Shown here piece after piece: positions 19,254-28,312 of a DNA stretch of 64,000 nucleotides. Below the pieces are notes generated by a model, which did no database searches, was not told the DNA's origin, and saw nothing but the letters and a program-made list of their open reading frames with translations. The translations under genes were made by a program, and so were the position numbers. The first letter of the stretch is position 1, and every line of letters starts with the position of its first letter. The DNA comes from Rhizobiales bacterium 65-79 (GTDB taxonomy: Bacteria > Pseudomonadota > Alphaproteobacteria > Rhizobiales > Rhizobiaceae), in assembly GCA_001896885.1 (NCBI GenBank), contig MKRJ01000042.1, positions 25,033-89,032 on the forward strand. The letters run 5' to 3'.

Positions 19254-20192
19254 ATGCAAGAATTCCTCATTGCCGCCCGGCCCGATCTGCAGGCGGCGCG
19301 CGAGGTCTGGCTGAAAACGCTCGCCCGCGAGCGCCGCCTCTCCGCGCTCACCGTCGAGGCCTATGAGCGCGACACGCGGCAGTTTTTGCAGTTCCTGACC
19401 GGCCATGTCGGCGACGCGCCGGGACTGGCCGACATAAGGGCGCTGAGGCCCGCCGATCTGCGCGCGTTCCTCGCCTACCGCCGCACCGGCGGCGTGGGCG
19501 CGCGCACGCTCGGGCGCGGGCTCGCCGGCGTCCGTTCCTTGCTGCGCCATCTGGAGAAGAACGGTCTGGCGAGTGCCGCCGGCGCCACCGCGCTCCGCGC
19601 ACCGAAACAGCCGAAATCGCTGCCGAAGCCGCTCACCGCCGCGGACGCGAGACGCGTGGTCGATGCCGGCGAGCAGCTTGCCGAGCAACCCTGGATCGCC
19701 GCGCGCAATGCGGCCGTTCTTGCGCTCCTCTATGGATCCGGCCTGCGCATTTCCGAGGCGCTAGGGCTGACCGGCGCCGACATTGCCCAGGCCACGAACG
19801 CGGCGCTCCGTGTCACCGGCAAGGGCGGCAAGACGCGGCTGGTGCCCGTGCTGCCGGTGCTCATCGAGGCCATCGCCGAATACAGGCGCCTCTGCCCCTA
19901 TCATCTCGACACCGAAGGGCCGCTCTTTCGTGGCGCCAGGGGCGGCCCGCTCAACCCGGCGATCGTCCAGCGGGAAATGCGCAGGCTGCGCTCGGCGCTG
20001 AACCTTCCCGAGACGGCGACGCCGCACGCGCTCCGCCACTCCTTCGCCACGCATCTCCTCGGGCGCGGCGGCGATCTCCGCACCATCCAGGAACTGCTGG
20101 GCCACGCCAGCCTGTCGACGACGCAAATCTACACCGGCGTCGACACGGCCCGGCTGCTGGAAGTCTACGAAGCCGCGCATCCCCGCGCCTGA
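19254..20192 (+). CDS. xerC: tyrosine recombinase XerC
   Basis: A 312-residue tyrosine recombinase that with XerD resolves chromosome dimers at dif. N-terminal SAM-like domain: LARERRLSALTVEAYERDTR. Catalytic residues are all visible: Arg in GSGLRISEALGLT, Lys in VTGKGGKTRLVPV, HxxR in ATPHALRHSFATHLL, His in LLGHASLSTTQIYTGV with the nucleophile Tyr. Single-copy context next to rimM and not near any integrase-type element argues for XerC and not a mobile integrase. ATG at 19254 is preferred over a TTG four codons earlier. Confidence 0.93.
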   Translation: MQEFLIAARPDLQAAREVWLKTLARERRLSALTVEAYERDTRQFLQFLTGHVGDAPGLADIRALRPADLRAFLAYRRTGGVGARTLGRGLAGVRSLLRHLEKNGLASAAGATALRAPKQPKSLPKPLTAADARRVVDAGEQLAEQPWIAARNAAVLALLYGSGLRISEALGLTGADIAQATNAALRVTGKGGKTRLVPVLPVLIEAIAEYRRLCPYHLDTEGPLFRGARGGPLNPAIVQREMRRLRSALNLPETATPHALRHSFATHLLGRGGDLRTIQELLGHASLSTTQIYTGVDTARLLEVYEAAHPRA

Positions 20193-20263
20193 GGACCGCG
20201 GTAAGGCAAATCTTCGCCGCTTCATTAACGGTTTGGCTGTGATTTCGTCCTAGCCTCCGCCAT

Positions 20264-20377
20264 ATGGAAAAAGCCGTCGCCATCGCCGACCGCACGAGCG
20301 AAATCGCCCTTCACGCGATGCTCGTTGCCAACGCGCTGTTCCTGCTCTCCTTTCTCGCCGTCGCCTTTTTCGGCTGA
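20264..20377 (+). CDS. 37-residue single-pass membrane protein (hypothetical)
   Basis: A very short reading frame, MEKAVAIADRTSEIALHAML followed by VANALFLLSFLAVAFFG. It has an amphipathic, charged N-terminal half and a hydrophobic C-terminal helix, typical of tail-anchored small membrane proteins. Codon use is GC-rich at third positions like its neighbours. No obvious Shine-Dalgarno. It sits 71 bases after xerC and precedes two more small envelope proteins on the same strand. Confidence 0.45.
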   Translation: MEKAVAIADRTSEIALHAMLVANALFLLSFLAVAFFG

Positions 20378-20508
20378 GGAAGGGAAACGGAAGGGCCGAT
20401 CGCCGGAGCCTTGGGCATCCGGCCGGGCTTTTTCACGAAAAGCGTGATTTGGCCCCAACCTGCGGCTCTGCTATCCTTCAATCCCCGCAAGAACGAAGGA
20501 CGAAGCGC

Positions 20509-20742
20509 ATGAGAACTCTTCTTGTCGTCGCCGCAAGCCTTGGTTTCTCGATCGTCGCGGCCAGCGCCTGCGATTTCCACAACAGCTCCGTCTCGGCGAA
20601 AGCCGATACGCCCGACCCGATGACGGTCGCCAGCATCAGCTCCACGGCCCCGATGTCGAAGGCGACGGGCGAAGCCGCGAGGAAGCTTGCCGGCCAGGAC
20701 GTCAAGGCGCCCGCGACAAAGCCCGGCGAAGCGACCGAATAA
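20509..20742 (+). CDS. small exported protein, unknown function
   Basis: A 77-residue protein with a signal peptide (MRTLLVVAASLGFSIVAASA) and a short mature part of about 57 residues (CDFHNSSVSAKADTPDPMTV, ending APATKPGEATE). The Cys right after the hydrophobic segment sits in SASAC-like context (VAASAC), so it could be a lipoprotein, although the lipobox is not perfect. GAAGGA before the ATG supports the start at 20509. A strong hairpin terminator follows at once. No family recognised. Confidence 0.65.
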   Translation: MRTLLVVAASLGFSIVAASACDFHNSSVSAKADTPDPMTVASISSTAPMSKATGEAARKLAGQDVKAPATKPGEATE

Positions 20743-20760
20743 TCCTGTTTGCTCCAGAGG

Positions 20761-20810
20761 AAAAGGCCCGGTTTCGAACCCCATGGGGGAAGAAATTCCG
20801 GGCCTTTTAC
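20761..20810 (+). terminator. hairpin terminator
   Basis: AAAAGGCCCGG (20761-20771) pairs with CCGGGCCTTTT (20798-20808); the 26-base loop contains a second small palindrome CCCCATGGGG. The T run is part of the descending arm. It directly follows the small exported protein ending at 20742. Confidence 0.75.
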
Positions 20811-20932
20811 TTGTCTATCCGAAATCCAGGCGAGACCCATGCAGGCGGGTTTCGGCCGCCCCGTGAGGAATTACACCGGAACAAATCTATTGAATGCAGC
20901 GTTTTGGCGAGGTTCAACAGAAAGATCTCGCC

Positions 20933-21301
20933 ATGGTCAATCAGGATCCCCCGCAGAACCCACCGCCCGAGCGCGAGCCACCGGTGCAGCGCGTCACTGT
21001 GAACAACCCTCGCGGAGGCGGCGGATGGATCGTCATCGCGATCATCGTGATTATTCTGATCGTGGCCTATTTCTTCTATACGGGCGGCCATTTCACGGGG
21101 CCGGGACCGACCTCCGGCACATCGACCTCGGCTCCTGCCACCACGGGCGGCAGTAACGGCGCGCCTGCCGCCAACAGTACCGCGCCCGCGCCGTCCTCCG
21201 GCTCGTCCGGGACCACCACCCAGCCCGCGCCTGGCGGTTCGGCCACCGGCGGATCGGCCACCGGCGGTGCAACGACAGGCGGCGCAACGAAGCCAAAATG
21301 A
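20933..21301 (+). CDS. small membrane protein with low-complexity Gly/Thr/Ser tail
   Basis: A 122-residue protein: a Pro-rich cytosolic head (DPPQNPPPEREPPVQRVTVN), one transmembrane helix at about 32-49 (WIVIAIIVIILIVAYFFYTG) and a C-terminal, presumably periplasmic, low-complexity tail with repeats GGSATGGSATGGATTGGAT. A start 13 codons upstream is possible. No known family; the plan resembles other short rhizobial envelope proteins. Third in a row of small envelope genes. Confidence 0.7.
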   Translation: MVNQDPPQNPPPEREPPVQRVTVNNPRGGGGWIVIAIIVIILIVAYFFYTGGHFTGPGPTSGTSTSAPATTGGSNGAPAANSTAPAPSSGSSGTTTQPAPGGSATGGSATGGATTGGATKPK

Positions 21302-21325
21302 TGTGATGTCCGGCTAAAATGACAG

Positions 21326-21360
21326 GATCGGGGTCGGCTCGGCGCGGCCCCGATCTTCTT
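21326..21360 (+). terminator. hairpin terminator between convergent genes
   Basis: GATCGGGG (21326-21333) pairs with CCCCGATC (21348-21355) around a GC-rich 14-base loop, and the plus strand continues TTCTTTGG. It lies between the 20933-21301 gene and the convergent lpdA, and may serve both. Confidence 0.6.
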
Positions 21361-21375
21361 TGGGATGTATTTCCG

Positions 21376-22782
21376 TCAGATGTGGATCGGCTTGGAGAAG
21401 GTGGCGAGCGCGGCTTCCTTCACCGCCTCCGACATGGTCGGATGCGCGTGGCAGGTGCGCGCCAGATCTTCCGACGATCCGCCGAATTCCATCAGCACCG
21501 CCGCCTCGTGGATCATCTCGCCGGCCCCGAAGCCTACGATATGGACGCCGAGCATGCGGTCGGTCGCCTTGTCGGCGAGGATCTTCACGAAGCCGTCCGT
21601 GTGCAGCATGGCGCGTGCACGTCCGTTGGCGGTGAAGGGGAACTTGCCGACCTTGTAGTCTATGCCGGCCTTCTTCAACTCCTCCTCGGTCTTGCCGACC
21701 GAGGCGACCTCGGGGCTCGTATAGACGACGCTCGGGATCACGTCGTAATTCACGTGGCCGGCCTGCCCGGCCAGCATCTCGGCGAGCGCAACGCCCTCGT
21801 CCTCGCCCTTGTGCGCCAGCATCGGCCCGGCGATCACGTCGCCGATGGCGTAGATGCCCGGCACGTTCGTCTGGTAATGCTTGTCGACGGCGACCCGCCC
21901 GCGCTCGTCTAGCGCCACGCCGGCCTCCTTCAGCCCGAGCTTGCCGGAATAGGCGCGCCTTCCCGTCGCCACCAGCACGACATCGGCCTCGATCGTTTCC
22001 GCGTTGCCGCCCTTGACCGGCTCGAAGGTGACGCTCGCGCCCTTCTTCGTCTTTTCGACGCCGGTGACCTTGGCGCCGAGCCTGAACTCCAGCCCCTGCT
22101 TGGCGAGCATGCGCTGGAACTGCCGCGCCACCTCGCCGTCCATGCCGCCGAGGATCGTGTCGAGGAACTCGACCACGGTGACCTTGGCGCCGAGCCGCGC
22201 CCAGACCGAGCCCAGTTCGAGCCCGATGACGCCGCCGCCGACCACGACCATCGTCGCGGGCACCTTGGCGAGGCTGAGCGCGCCGGTGGAAGACACGATC
22301 ACCTTCTCGTCGAAATTGACCTCGACGCCGGGAATGCCGGCGACGTCCGAGCCGGTGGCGATGACGATCGATTTCGCCTCGACTTCCGTCTCCTTGCCGT
22401 CCTCGCCGGTGACGGTGACCTTGCCGGCGGAGACGACGCGGCCGGTACCTCGGAACGCATCGATCTTGTTCTTCTTGAAGAGGAATTCGACGCCCTTGAC
22501 GTTGGCGTCCACGGTCGCGTCCTTGTGTGCCATCATCGCCTTCAAATCGAGCTTCGGCTTGCCGACAGCGACGCCGAGCGTCGGCAGCGCGTGCTCCGCC
22601 TCGGCGAACATCTCGGAAGCATAGAGCAACGCCTTGGAAGGGATGCAGCCAATGTTGAGACAGGTGCCGCCGAAGGTCTTTTCCTTCTCGACCACCGCCG
22701 TCTTCAGCCCGAGTTGCGCGCATTTTATCGCGCACACATAACCCGCCGGACCGGTTCCGATGATGACGACGTCATAGCTCAT
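21376..22782 (-). CDS. lpdA: dihydrolipoyl dehydrogenase
   Basis: The E3 component of 2-oxoacid dehydrogenase complexes, reoxidising lipoamide with FAD and NAD. The 468-residue protein has the FAD loop [20 protein letters not shown], the redox disulfide [13 protein letters not shown], the NAD loop [40 protein letters not shown] and the C-terminal catalytic [16 protein letters not shown] 22782 is chosen over a TTG three codons upstream. No E1 or E2 genes are adjacent, so it may serve several complexes or a complex encoded elsewhere. Confidence 0.96.
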   Translation of the reverse strand: MSYDVVIIGTGPAGYVCAIKCAQLGLKTAVVEKEKTFGGTCLNIGCIPSKALLYASEMFAEAEHALPTLGVAVGKPKLDLKAMMAHKDATVDANVKGVEFLFKKNKIDAFRGTGRVVSAGKVTVTGEDGKETEVEAKSIVIATGSDVAGIPGVEVNFDEKVIVSSTGALSLAKVPATMVVVGGGVIGLELGSVWARLGAKVTVVEFLDTILGGMDGEVARQFQRMLAKQGLEFRLGAKVTGVEKTKKGASVTFEPVKGGNAETIEADVVLVATGRRAYSGKLGLKEAGVALDERGRVAVDKHYQTNVPGIYAIGDVIAGPMLAHKGEDEGVALAEMLAGQAGHVNYDVIPSVVYTSPEVASVGKTEEELKKAGIDYKVGKFPFTANGRARAMLHTDGFVKILADKATDRMLGVHIVGFGAGEMIHEAAVLMEFGGSSEDLARTCHAHPTMSEAVKEAALATFSKPIHI

Positions 22783-23033
22783 GTGAGGCAACTCCGCCGG
22801 CCAGGAAGCCGGCTCCCTTCAGATAGGTTCACGCGTGGCGCCCTTCCATCGCCGACCACGCCCGCCATGGCAAGCCTGCAATGCAAAAAGATGGATGGGG
22901 CGCGGAAGCTTCGGAGCGCCGTGACGCCCACAGGATGAGAGCGGACGGAAATGGGAACAGCCCGGCAAAATCTGCGGATCGCGCTCCGCACCCCCTTTTC
23001 CTGTCCGGCCTTGTCGACGCATAGTGCCGCGCC

Positions 23034-23441
23034 ATGCTGAGCGATTCCGACGAAGAACTGATCGAAGCCGCCCGCGCCGTGCTGAAGGCGCGCTTCAAGA
23101 CGGGCCGCCATGCGGTCGGCAGCGCCGTTCGCACGCGCTCCGGCCGCATCCATGTCGGCCTGAACGTCGAGTGCTACGTCACCCGCATCTCCGTCTGCGC
23201 CGAGGCGGTCGCCATCGGTCGGGCGTCGGTAGAGGGCGAAGGCGAGGAGATCGAGACCGTCGTCGCCGTGCGCCAGGCCTCCGCCGACGATCCGAAGGCG
23301 CGGGTGGTCTCGCCCTGCGGCATGTGCCGGGAGATGATCAGCGACTACGCGCCCGGCGCCCGCGTCATCGTGCCGAACGGCGCCGGTGCGGCGGCCGTGC
23401 CTGTATCGAGCTTGCTGCCGAACAAATACGTACGCCCGTAA
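23034..23441 (+). CDS. cdd: cytidine deaminase-family protein
   Basis: A 135-residue zinc deaminase with the catalytic pair of the CDA fold: CAEAVAIGRA (zinc Cys and proton-shuttle Glu) and SPCGMCREMISDYAP (two zinc Cys). GRHAVGSAVRTRSGRIHVGL precedes. The length and VAVRQASADDPKARVVSPCG are reminiscent of stand-alone cytidine or blasticidin-S-type deaminases, so the true substrate could differ from cytidine. Divergent from lpdA across 251 bp; followed by an aldo/keto reductase. Confidence 0.85.
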   Translation: MLSDSDEELIEAARAVLKARFKTGRHAVGSAVRTRSGRIHVGLNVECYVTRISVCAEAVAIGRASVEGEGEEIETVVAVRQASADDPKARVVSPCGMCREMISDYAPGARVIVPNGAGAAAVPVSSLLPNKYVRP

Positions 23442-23578
23442 AGGCGGAGATCCTCGATGGCCGCCGCCGCTCGACCGCCTGCGCCGGTCTGGCCCAATCT
23501 TTTTTCGAAGAGGGCGGTTTATGCATTGCCGCTCCTCCCCTAGCTTTGTCCGTGACCTTCGGAACCGTGGAGAAAATC

Positions 23579-24523
23579 ATGGCCAACCGCCGCCTCGGCC
23601 GCACCGATATCGAGATCGCGCCGCTCGTTCTCGGGACGAATGTCGTCGGCTGGACCGCCGACGAAAAGACCTCCTTCGAGGTGCTGGACGCGTTCGTGTC
23701 GGAAGGCTTCACCGCCATCGACACGGCCGATGCCTATTCGCGCTGGGTGCCGGGCAACGACAGCGACAGTGAGAAGATCATTGGACGCTGGATGAAAGCG
23801 CGCGGCAACCGCTCGCGGGTACACATTTTTACCAAGGTCGGCTCCGACATGGGCCAGGGCAGGAAGGATCTTTCGGCGAAATGGATCCTGGAGGAGGTCG
23901 AGAACTCGCTGAAGCGCCTGCAGACCGACTATATCGATCTCTACCAGAGCCATTGGCCCGATCCGACCGTGCAGCACGAGGAGACACTGTCCGCCTATGA
24001 CAAGCTGATCAAGGCCGGGAAGGTCCGCTATGTCGGCGCCTCGAACTACGATGCGAAGCTGCTCGCCGACGCGCTGGAAGTCTCCGAGGAAAAGGGCCTG
24101 CCGCGCTACCAGACGCTGCAGAACGAGTTCAATCTCTATACACGCGACAAGTATGAGGGCGCGGTGCAGGATCTGGTGGTGAAGGAAGGGCTGAGCTGCA
24201 TTCCGTATTATTCGCTCGCCGCCGGCTTTCTCACTGGCAAGTACCGGTCCGAGAAGGATCTCGGCAAGAGTCCGCGCGGCAAGGGCACCGCGAAATATCT
24301 CGACGACAAGGGCAAGCGCATCCTGGCCGCCATGGACAAGGTCGCCGAAAGGACCGGCGCGGCCCATGCCGAGATCGCGCTTGCCTGGATCAATGCGCAG
24401 CCCGGCATCGCCGCGCCGATCGCGTCCGCCACTTCGGTCGGGCAGTTGCAGAGCCTGGTACGCGGCGCAAGGCTGACGCTGTCGGACGGTGACGAGAAGC
24501 TCTTGACCGACGCCGGCCGGTAG
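23579..24523 (+). CDS. aldo/keto reductase
   Basis: A 314-residue NADPH-dependent oxidoreductase with the (beta/alpha)8 AKR fold. Catalytic tetrad visible: Asp and Tyr in AIDTADAYSRW, Lys in IFTKVGSDMG, His in LYQSHWPDPT. Other family motifs are KVRYVGASNYDAKLL, QTLQNEFNLY and IPYYSLAAGFLTGKY. The ATG at 23579 follows GGAG. Substrate unknown. It is on the same strand as the deaminase, 137 bp downstream. Confidence 0.92.
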   Translation: MANRRLGRTDIEIAPLVLGTNVVGWTADEKTSFEVLDAFVSEGFTAIDTADAYSRWVPGNDSDSEKIIGRWMKARGNRSRVHIFTKVGSDMGQGRKDLSAKWILEEVENSLKRLQTDYIDLYQSHWPDPTVQHEETLSAYDKLIKAGKVRYVGASNYDAKLLADALEVSEEKGLPRYQTLQNEFNLYTRDKYEGAVQDLVVKEGLSCIPYYSLAAGFLTGKYRSEKDLGKSPRGKGTAKYLDDKGKRILAAMDKVAERTGAAHAEIALAWINAQPGIAAPIASATSVGQLQSLVRGARLTLSDGDEKLLTDAGR

Positions 24524-24889
24524 CGGTCGCCACCACCTCCCTTCTTCGCGCGCGGCGATGCATCCTGACCTTCGCCGTCGAGGAAACTCCGGTTTTTGCC
24601 TATCGATCGAGATTACTCCGTCGAAATTGAATAAATATTTACCAATTAACTAACGTTTAAGAATATCCATGCCGCGGCGCAACAAACCCGCTAGATATAG
24701 CTTCATGATGCGGGGTGGAACACACCGGAACCGATCCCGGCGGTAGTCCTTATCGCCGGCCGGCGCGATTTTTGGCGTCGGCGAACGTCCGGTCCCTTCC
24801 TGCGCCGCATCGCGCCTTTCCGGCGCCTTACAGGATCGTTTTTCGCCGCGCACCACAGGTCACAGCGGCGATGAGGTTTGTTGCGCCAG
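24524..24889. other. 366-bp intergenic region upstream of the polysaccharide locus
   Basis: No convincing gene. The left half holds an AT-rich stretch (24620-24670, including AATAAATATTTACC and AACTAACGTTTAAG) that stands out from the GC-rich surroundings and probably carries the promoter of the polysaccharide genes; the right half is GC-rich untranslated leader. No hairpin with a T run seen. Confidence 0.5.
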
Positions 24890-25675
24890 ATGCTGATGGA
24901 CCGCTCATTCGGGAATCTTTTGAACGAGGTGCCGACCGTCCGCGTCGGCGGCATGCCGATCAGCGTTCTCGACCGCCGCGGTGCCGCCGAACTCATGATC
25001 CGGGTCGCGCAATCGCGCGAGCGTCGCGGCCGCCCGCTCTACTTCACCTCCGTCAACGGCGAGGCGATCGCGCGCGCCAGCCGCGATCCCGACCTGGCCG
25101 CCGTCTTCCTTGCCGCCGACCAGATCCTTGCCGACGGCCAGCCTCTGGTGATCGCGTCGCGCCTTCTCTGCCGCATGCCGCTGCCCGAACGTGTCGCCAC
25201 GACCGATCTCGTCCATGACGTCGCCCGTCTCGCCGAGAAGACCGGGGCGAGCTTCTACCTGCTCGGCTCCGAGGAGGAGGAGAACGAGCGCGCCGTCGCG
25301 GCGCTGAGGAGGGCCTATCCGAAGCTCAGGATCGTCGGCCGTTGCCATGGCTTCCTGGAGGGCGAGGCGCTGCTCGCCAAGCTGAGCGAGATCAACGCGC
25401 TTGCGCCGGACATCCTTTGGCTCGGACTTGGCGTGCCGATCGAGCAGCAATTCGTGCTCGACTATTCGCACCTGCTGCCCAATGTCGGCGTCATCAAGAC
25501 CTCGGGCGGCCTCTTCAACCACATCTCCGGCAAGAACCGGCGCGCCCCGCTCTGGATGCAGCGGATCGGCTTCGAATGGCTGTGGCGGGTGCTGATGGAG
25601 CCGCGCCGGCTCTTCTGGCGCTATCTGACGACCAATCCCCTCGCGATCTATGCGATGCTGAGGTATTCTGAATGA
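24890..25675 (+). CDS. WecG/TagA/CpsF-family glycosyltransferase
   Basis: A 261-residue GT26-type transferase, a family that adds a sugar such as ManNAcA or a related residue to a lipid-linked acceptor at the inner membrane. Motifs: YFTSVNGEAIARASRDPDLA, FLAADQILADGQPLVIAS (catalytic Asp region), SFYLLGSEEEENERAVAALR, LWLGLGVPIEQQFVLDY and VGVIKTSGGLFNHISGKNRR. A TTG at 24878 or ATG at 24890/24896 could start it. Its stop overlaps the next ATG (ATGA), so it is translationally coupled to the FAD oxidoreductase. Confidence 0.88.
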   Translation: MLMDRSFGNLLNEVPTVRVGGMPISVLDRRGAAELMIRVAQSRERRGRPLYFTSVNGEAIARASRDPDLAAVFLAADQILADGQPLVIASRLLCRMPLPERVATTDLVHDVARLAEKTGASFYLLGSEEEENERAVAALRRAYPKLRIVGRCHGFLEGEALLAKLSEINALAPDILWLGLGVPIEQQFVLDYSHLLPNVGVIKTSGGLFNHISGKNRRAPLWMQRIGFEWLWRVLMEPRRLFWRYLTTNPLAIYAMLRYSE

Positions 25676-26892
25676 CCGACCCTCGCGGAAACGACACCGG
25701 CGCCCCGGCCCTCGTGATCGAAACGGAGATCGCCATCATAGGCGGCGGGCTGTCCGGCACGCTGGCCGCCGTGACGCTGGCGCGCGCCGGCCATGACGTC
25801 ACTCTGATCGACCGCCACGCCGTCTATCCGCCAGATTTCCGGGTGGAGAAGATCGGCGGCGAGCAGGTCGACATCCTGCGCAGACTTGGTCTGCTCGACG
25901 CATTGAAGGCAGGCGCGACCCCCTTCGACGAGATCGTCAACGCCCGTCGCGGCCGTATCCTCGATCGCACCCGCAGCCGGCACTACGGTTTCCTCTATCA
26001 GGATCTCGTCGCGACCATGCGGGCGCAGCTTCCCGGTACGGTGCGCTTCGTCGTCGGTCGGGTCGAGGACCTGCGGACGGGCGTCGACCGCCAGACGGTC
26101 TCGATCCTCGACCAGGGCACGGTGAGCGCGCGGCTTGTCATTCTCGCCACCGGGATGGGCGACGTTTTACGGCGCTCGCTCGGCATCGAACGGCGCTTCA
26201 TCCATCAGCGGCAATCGCTGACCTTCGGCTTCAACATCAAACCCGCCGGCGATGCCGCCTTCCGCTATCCGGCGCTCACCTATTACGGCGAAAAGGTCTC
26301 CGACGGCATCGACTATCTCAGTCTGTTCCCGACGGCCGCCGGAATGCGCGCGAACCTCTTCACCTTCCGCGACCATCGCGACCCTTGGGTAAAGGAATTC
26401 CGTGACAGTCCGAAAGAGGTCCTGGCGGCGACGCTGCCCGGCCTGTCGAAGGTGCTCGGCGAGTTCGAGATCGTCGACCGGGTGCAGAACTGGCTGATGG
26501 ATATCGCCGTCTCCGAGAATTGCCGGCAGGCCGGCGTGGTGGTGATCGGCGACGCCTACCAGACCTCCTGCCCGGCCGCCGGCACCGGCGTCAGCCGGCT
26601 TCTCACCGATGTGGAGAGGCTCTGCACGGTCCACATCCCGCGATGGATGAAGACATCGGGCATGCCGGCCGCCAAGATCGCCGCCTTCTACGACGATGCG
26701 AACAAGCAGGCGGTCGACCGGCGGGCGCTGCAACTTGCCGAATACCGCCGCAGCCTGACCGTCGCCACGGATTTGCGCTGGCGCGCCCACAGGCTCATGC
26801 TCCTGTCGCGCCGGCGCCTGGTCGACAGCATCGACCGTAACGCCCCGGCGCTCGGAGCGACGCTGCGCCTGCTGCGCAGCCGCGCCGCCTAA
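25672..26892 (+). CDS. FAD-dependent oxidoreductase (PHBH-like) coupled to the glycosyltransferase
   Basis: A 406-residue flavoprotein. The dinucleotide fold is at about 20-50 (IAIIGGGLSGTLAAVTLARA), and the second FAD-contact motif is GVVVIGDAYQTSCPAAGTGV. The architecture matches the para-hydroxybenzoate hydroxylase/geranylgeranyl reductase-like group, without a membrane segment. The 4-base overlap with the upstream WecG-type gene suggests a joint function in making or modifying the polysaccharide or its lipid carrier (inference). The substrate cannot be read. C-terminus is strongly basic (RWRAHRLMLLSRRRLVDS). Confidence 0.85.
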   Translation: MTDPRGNDTGAPALVIETEIAIIGGGLSGTLAAVTLARAGHDVTLIDRHAVYPPDFRVEKIGGEQVDILRRLGLLDALKAGATPFDEIVNARRGRILDRTRSRHYGFLYQDLVATMRAQLPGTVRFVVGRVEDLRTGVDRQTVSILDQGTVSARLVILATGMGDVLRRSLGIERRFIHQRQSLTFGFNIKPAGDAAFRYPALTYYGEKVSDGIDYLSLFPTAAGMRANLFTFRDHRDPWVKEFRDSPKEVLAATLPGLSKVLGEFEIVDRVQNWLMDIAVSENCRQAGVVVIGDAYQTSCPAAGTGVSRLLTDVERLCTVHIPRWMKTSGMPAAKIAAFYDDANKQAVDRRALQLAEYRRSLTVATDLRWRAHRLMLLSRRRLVDSIDRNAPALGATLRLLRSRAA

Positions 26893-26944
26893 ACACGAGT
26901 TCAGCTGGAATCCGCGACGACGCTTCCGCGCCGCCGCGCCTCGC

Positions 26945-28114
26945 TCAGGAGGTGGCCGGCTCTTCGGAGGCGGATGCCGCCGCTGGAACCGGGTGCGAAG
27001 CCGGAAGCGTCCGCACGTCGCGCGAACCATGGAAAAGCCGCCGCGCCAGCGACCTGGCGGCCGGCATCCGGTCGACCACGAGGCGCGCGGCATAGCCGAG
27101 CGGGCTGCCGGCGCGCGAAATCTGCCACATCGGCGAGGGCGTCGCGCCGAATGTCATCTTGTATGGCTCGTCGCCGATCGTGAAATCGAGGAAGCGCTCA
27201 CCGCGCTCGATGCAGTCGCGCGCGATCTGCTCGAACAGAAGGCTGCCGAGCGACTGGTTCTTGAAGCCATCATGGTCGAAGCCGCTCAAGATGACCATGA
27301 GGGAGCCGTTCCGGCTGGCGAGCCCCAGCGCGCCGGCAACCGGCCGATCGTCCACCGTGATCGAATAGGTGCGCGCATATCCGACAACGCCTTCGGTCGC
27401 CACGCCCAGGTAGAAATCGTAGTAGGCCGGCACCTGCAGAAGATCGCCGGTCCCGTCCTCGCGATTGCCGAAACGCTGGCCGCGATAGGTCCTGAGCGCC
27501 TCGAACGTCCGCACTATCTGCTCCTCGTCCGTAGAGCATCCGAAATGCACGGTCCCGCGCCGATGGAGCTGCCGCGACTTCTTGTCGAGTTCCTTGCGGT
27601 AGGACCGCGGCAAGTGGCTATCGCGCCACGCCTCGTAGTTCTCGGCAAGCGTCGCCTTGTAGGCGCTCATGCCCATCGCCTCGCGGCGACGGATGCCGAA
27701 GAGCTGCTCGATCCCGAGCGCGTCGTCGGCAAGCTTGCCGATACGCAGCAGGTCGTAGGGATGGATGAGCGAACGGATGCGCGCGACGCATCCGCCATCC
27801 GCCAGGATAGTGGCGAAAGTCTCCGCGTCCGTCACCGGCGAGACGTAGTCGGAAACGCGGAAATCGGCGAACGCGACCACCCTCAGCCCCGAGTACCGGC
27901 GCCGCACCAGCGGCAGCACCATGGCGAGGCTTTTGTCGGCCGCACGGCGGACGACGAGGATCAGCGGCCGGGCGGCATTGTGCGGCAGGAGCCTCGCATA
28001 GAGACCCTCAAGCCAGACCGGGCCCTGGAACGGGGTCGCCGCCGACTTCTCGAAAAGCTCGACATATTCCGCAGAGCGGAAGTCGAAGGAATTCTCGATC
28101 GAAACTTCAAACAT
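26945..28114 (-). CDS. GNAT-fold acyltransferase, CelD/BcsL-like
   Basis: A 389-residue protein with the Acetyltransf_6 (FemAB-like GNAT) layout seen in polysaccharide loci: N-terminal PFQGPVWLEGLYARLLPHNA, central LPRSYRKELDKKSRQLHRRG, and C-terminal RPVAGALGLASRNGSLMVIL with DGFKNQSLGSLLFEQIARDC and FLDFTIGDEPYKMTFGA. Such proteins are thought to acylate cell-surface sugars. Tail after about 350 is Pro/Ala-rich. Encoded opposite to its neighbours, divergent from the propeller glycosyltransferase. Confidence 0.82.
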   Translation of the reverse strand: MFEVSIENSFDFRSAEYVELFEKSAATPFQGPVWLEGLYARLLPHNAARPLILVVRRAADKSLAMVLPLVRRRYSGLRVVAFADFRVSDYVSPVTDAETFATILADGGCVARIRSLIHPYDLLRIGKLADDALGIEQLFGIRRREAMGMSAYKATLAENYEAWRDSHLPRSYRKELDKKSRQLHRRGTVHFGCSTDEEQIVRTFEALRTYRGQRFGNREDGTGDLLQVPAYYDFYLGVATEGVVGYARTYSITVDDRPVAGALGLASRNGSLMVILSGFDHDGFKNQSLGSLLFEQIARDCIERGERFLDFTIGDEPYKMTFGATPSPMWQISRAGSPLGYAARLVVDRMPAARSLARRLFHGSRDVRTLPASHPVPAAASASEEPATS

Positions 28115-28312
28115 GAAGCGACGAAACCCTGTTCGGGGAAGGATGCTTTACGCTCATGGTCTCCGACAAGGGTCGGGCGGAGTCAAATTAATGTTGGCAA
28201 ATTGGTTTACAGGTCTGGGGTAACGTCGCGAAACGCCATGCGCCGCGCCGAGGCCCCCTAAGGGCCATGAAGGCGCTCGCACAATTCGAAACCGCGCCTC
28301 CGGGATAGGCCT

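Noticed and set aside
19254..20192. Integrase of a mobile element
   Set aside because: Size, motifs and housekeeping surroundings fit XerC; no attachment repeats or cargo seen.
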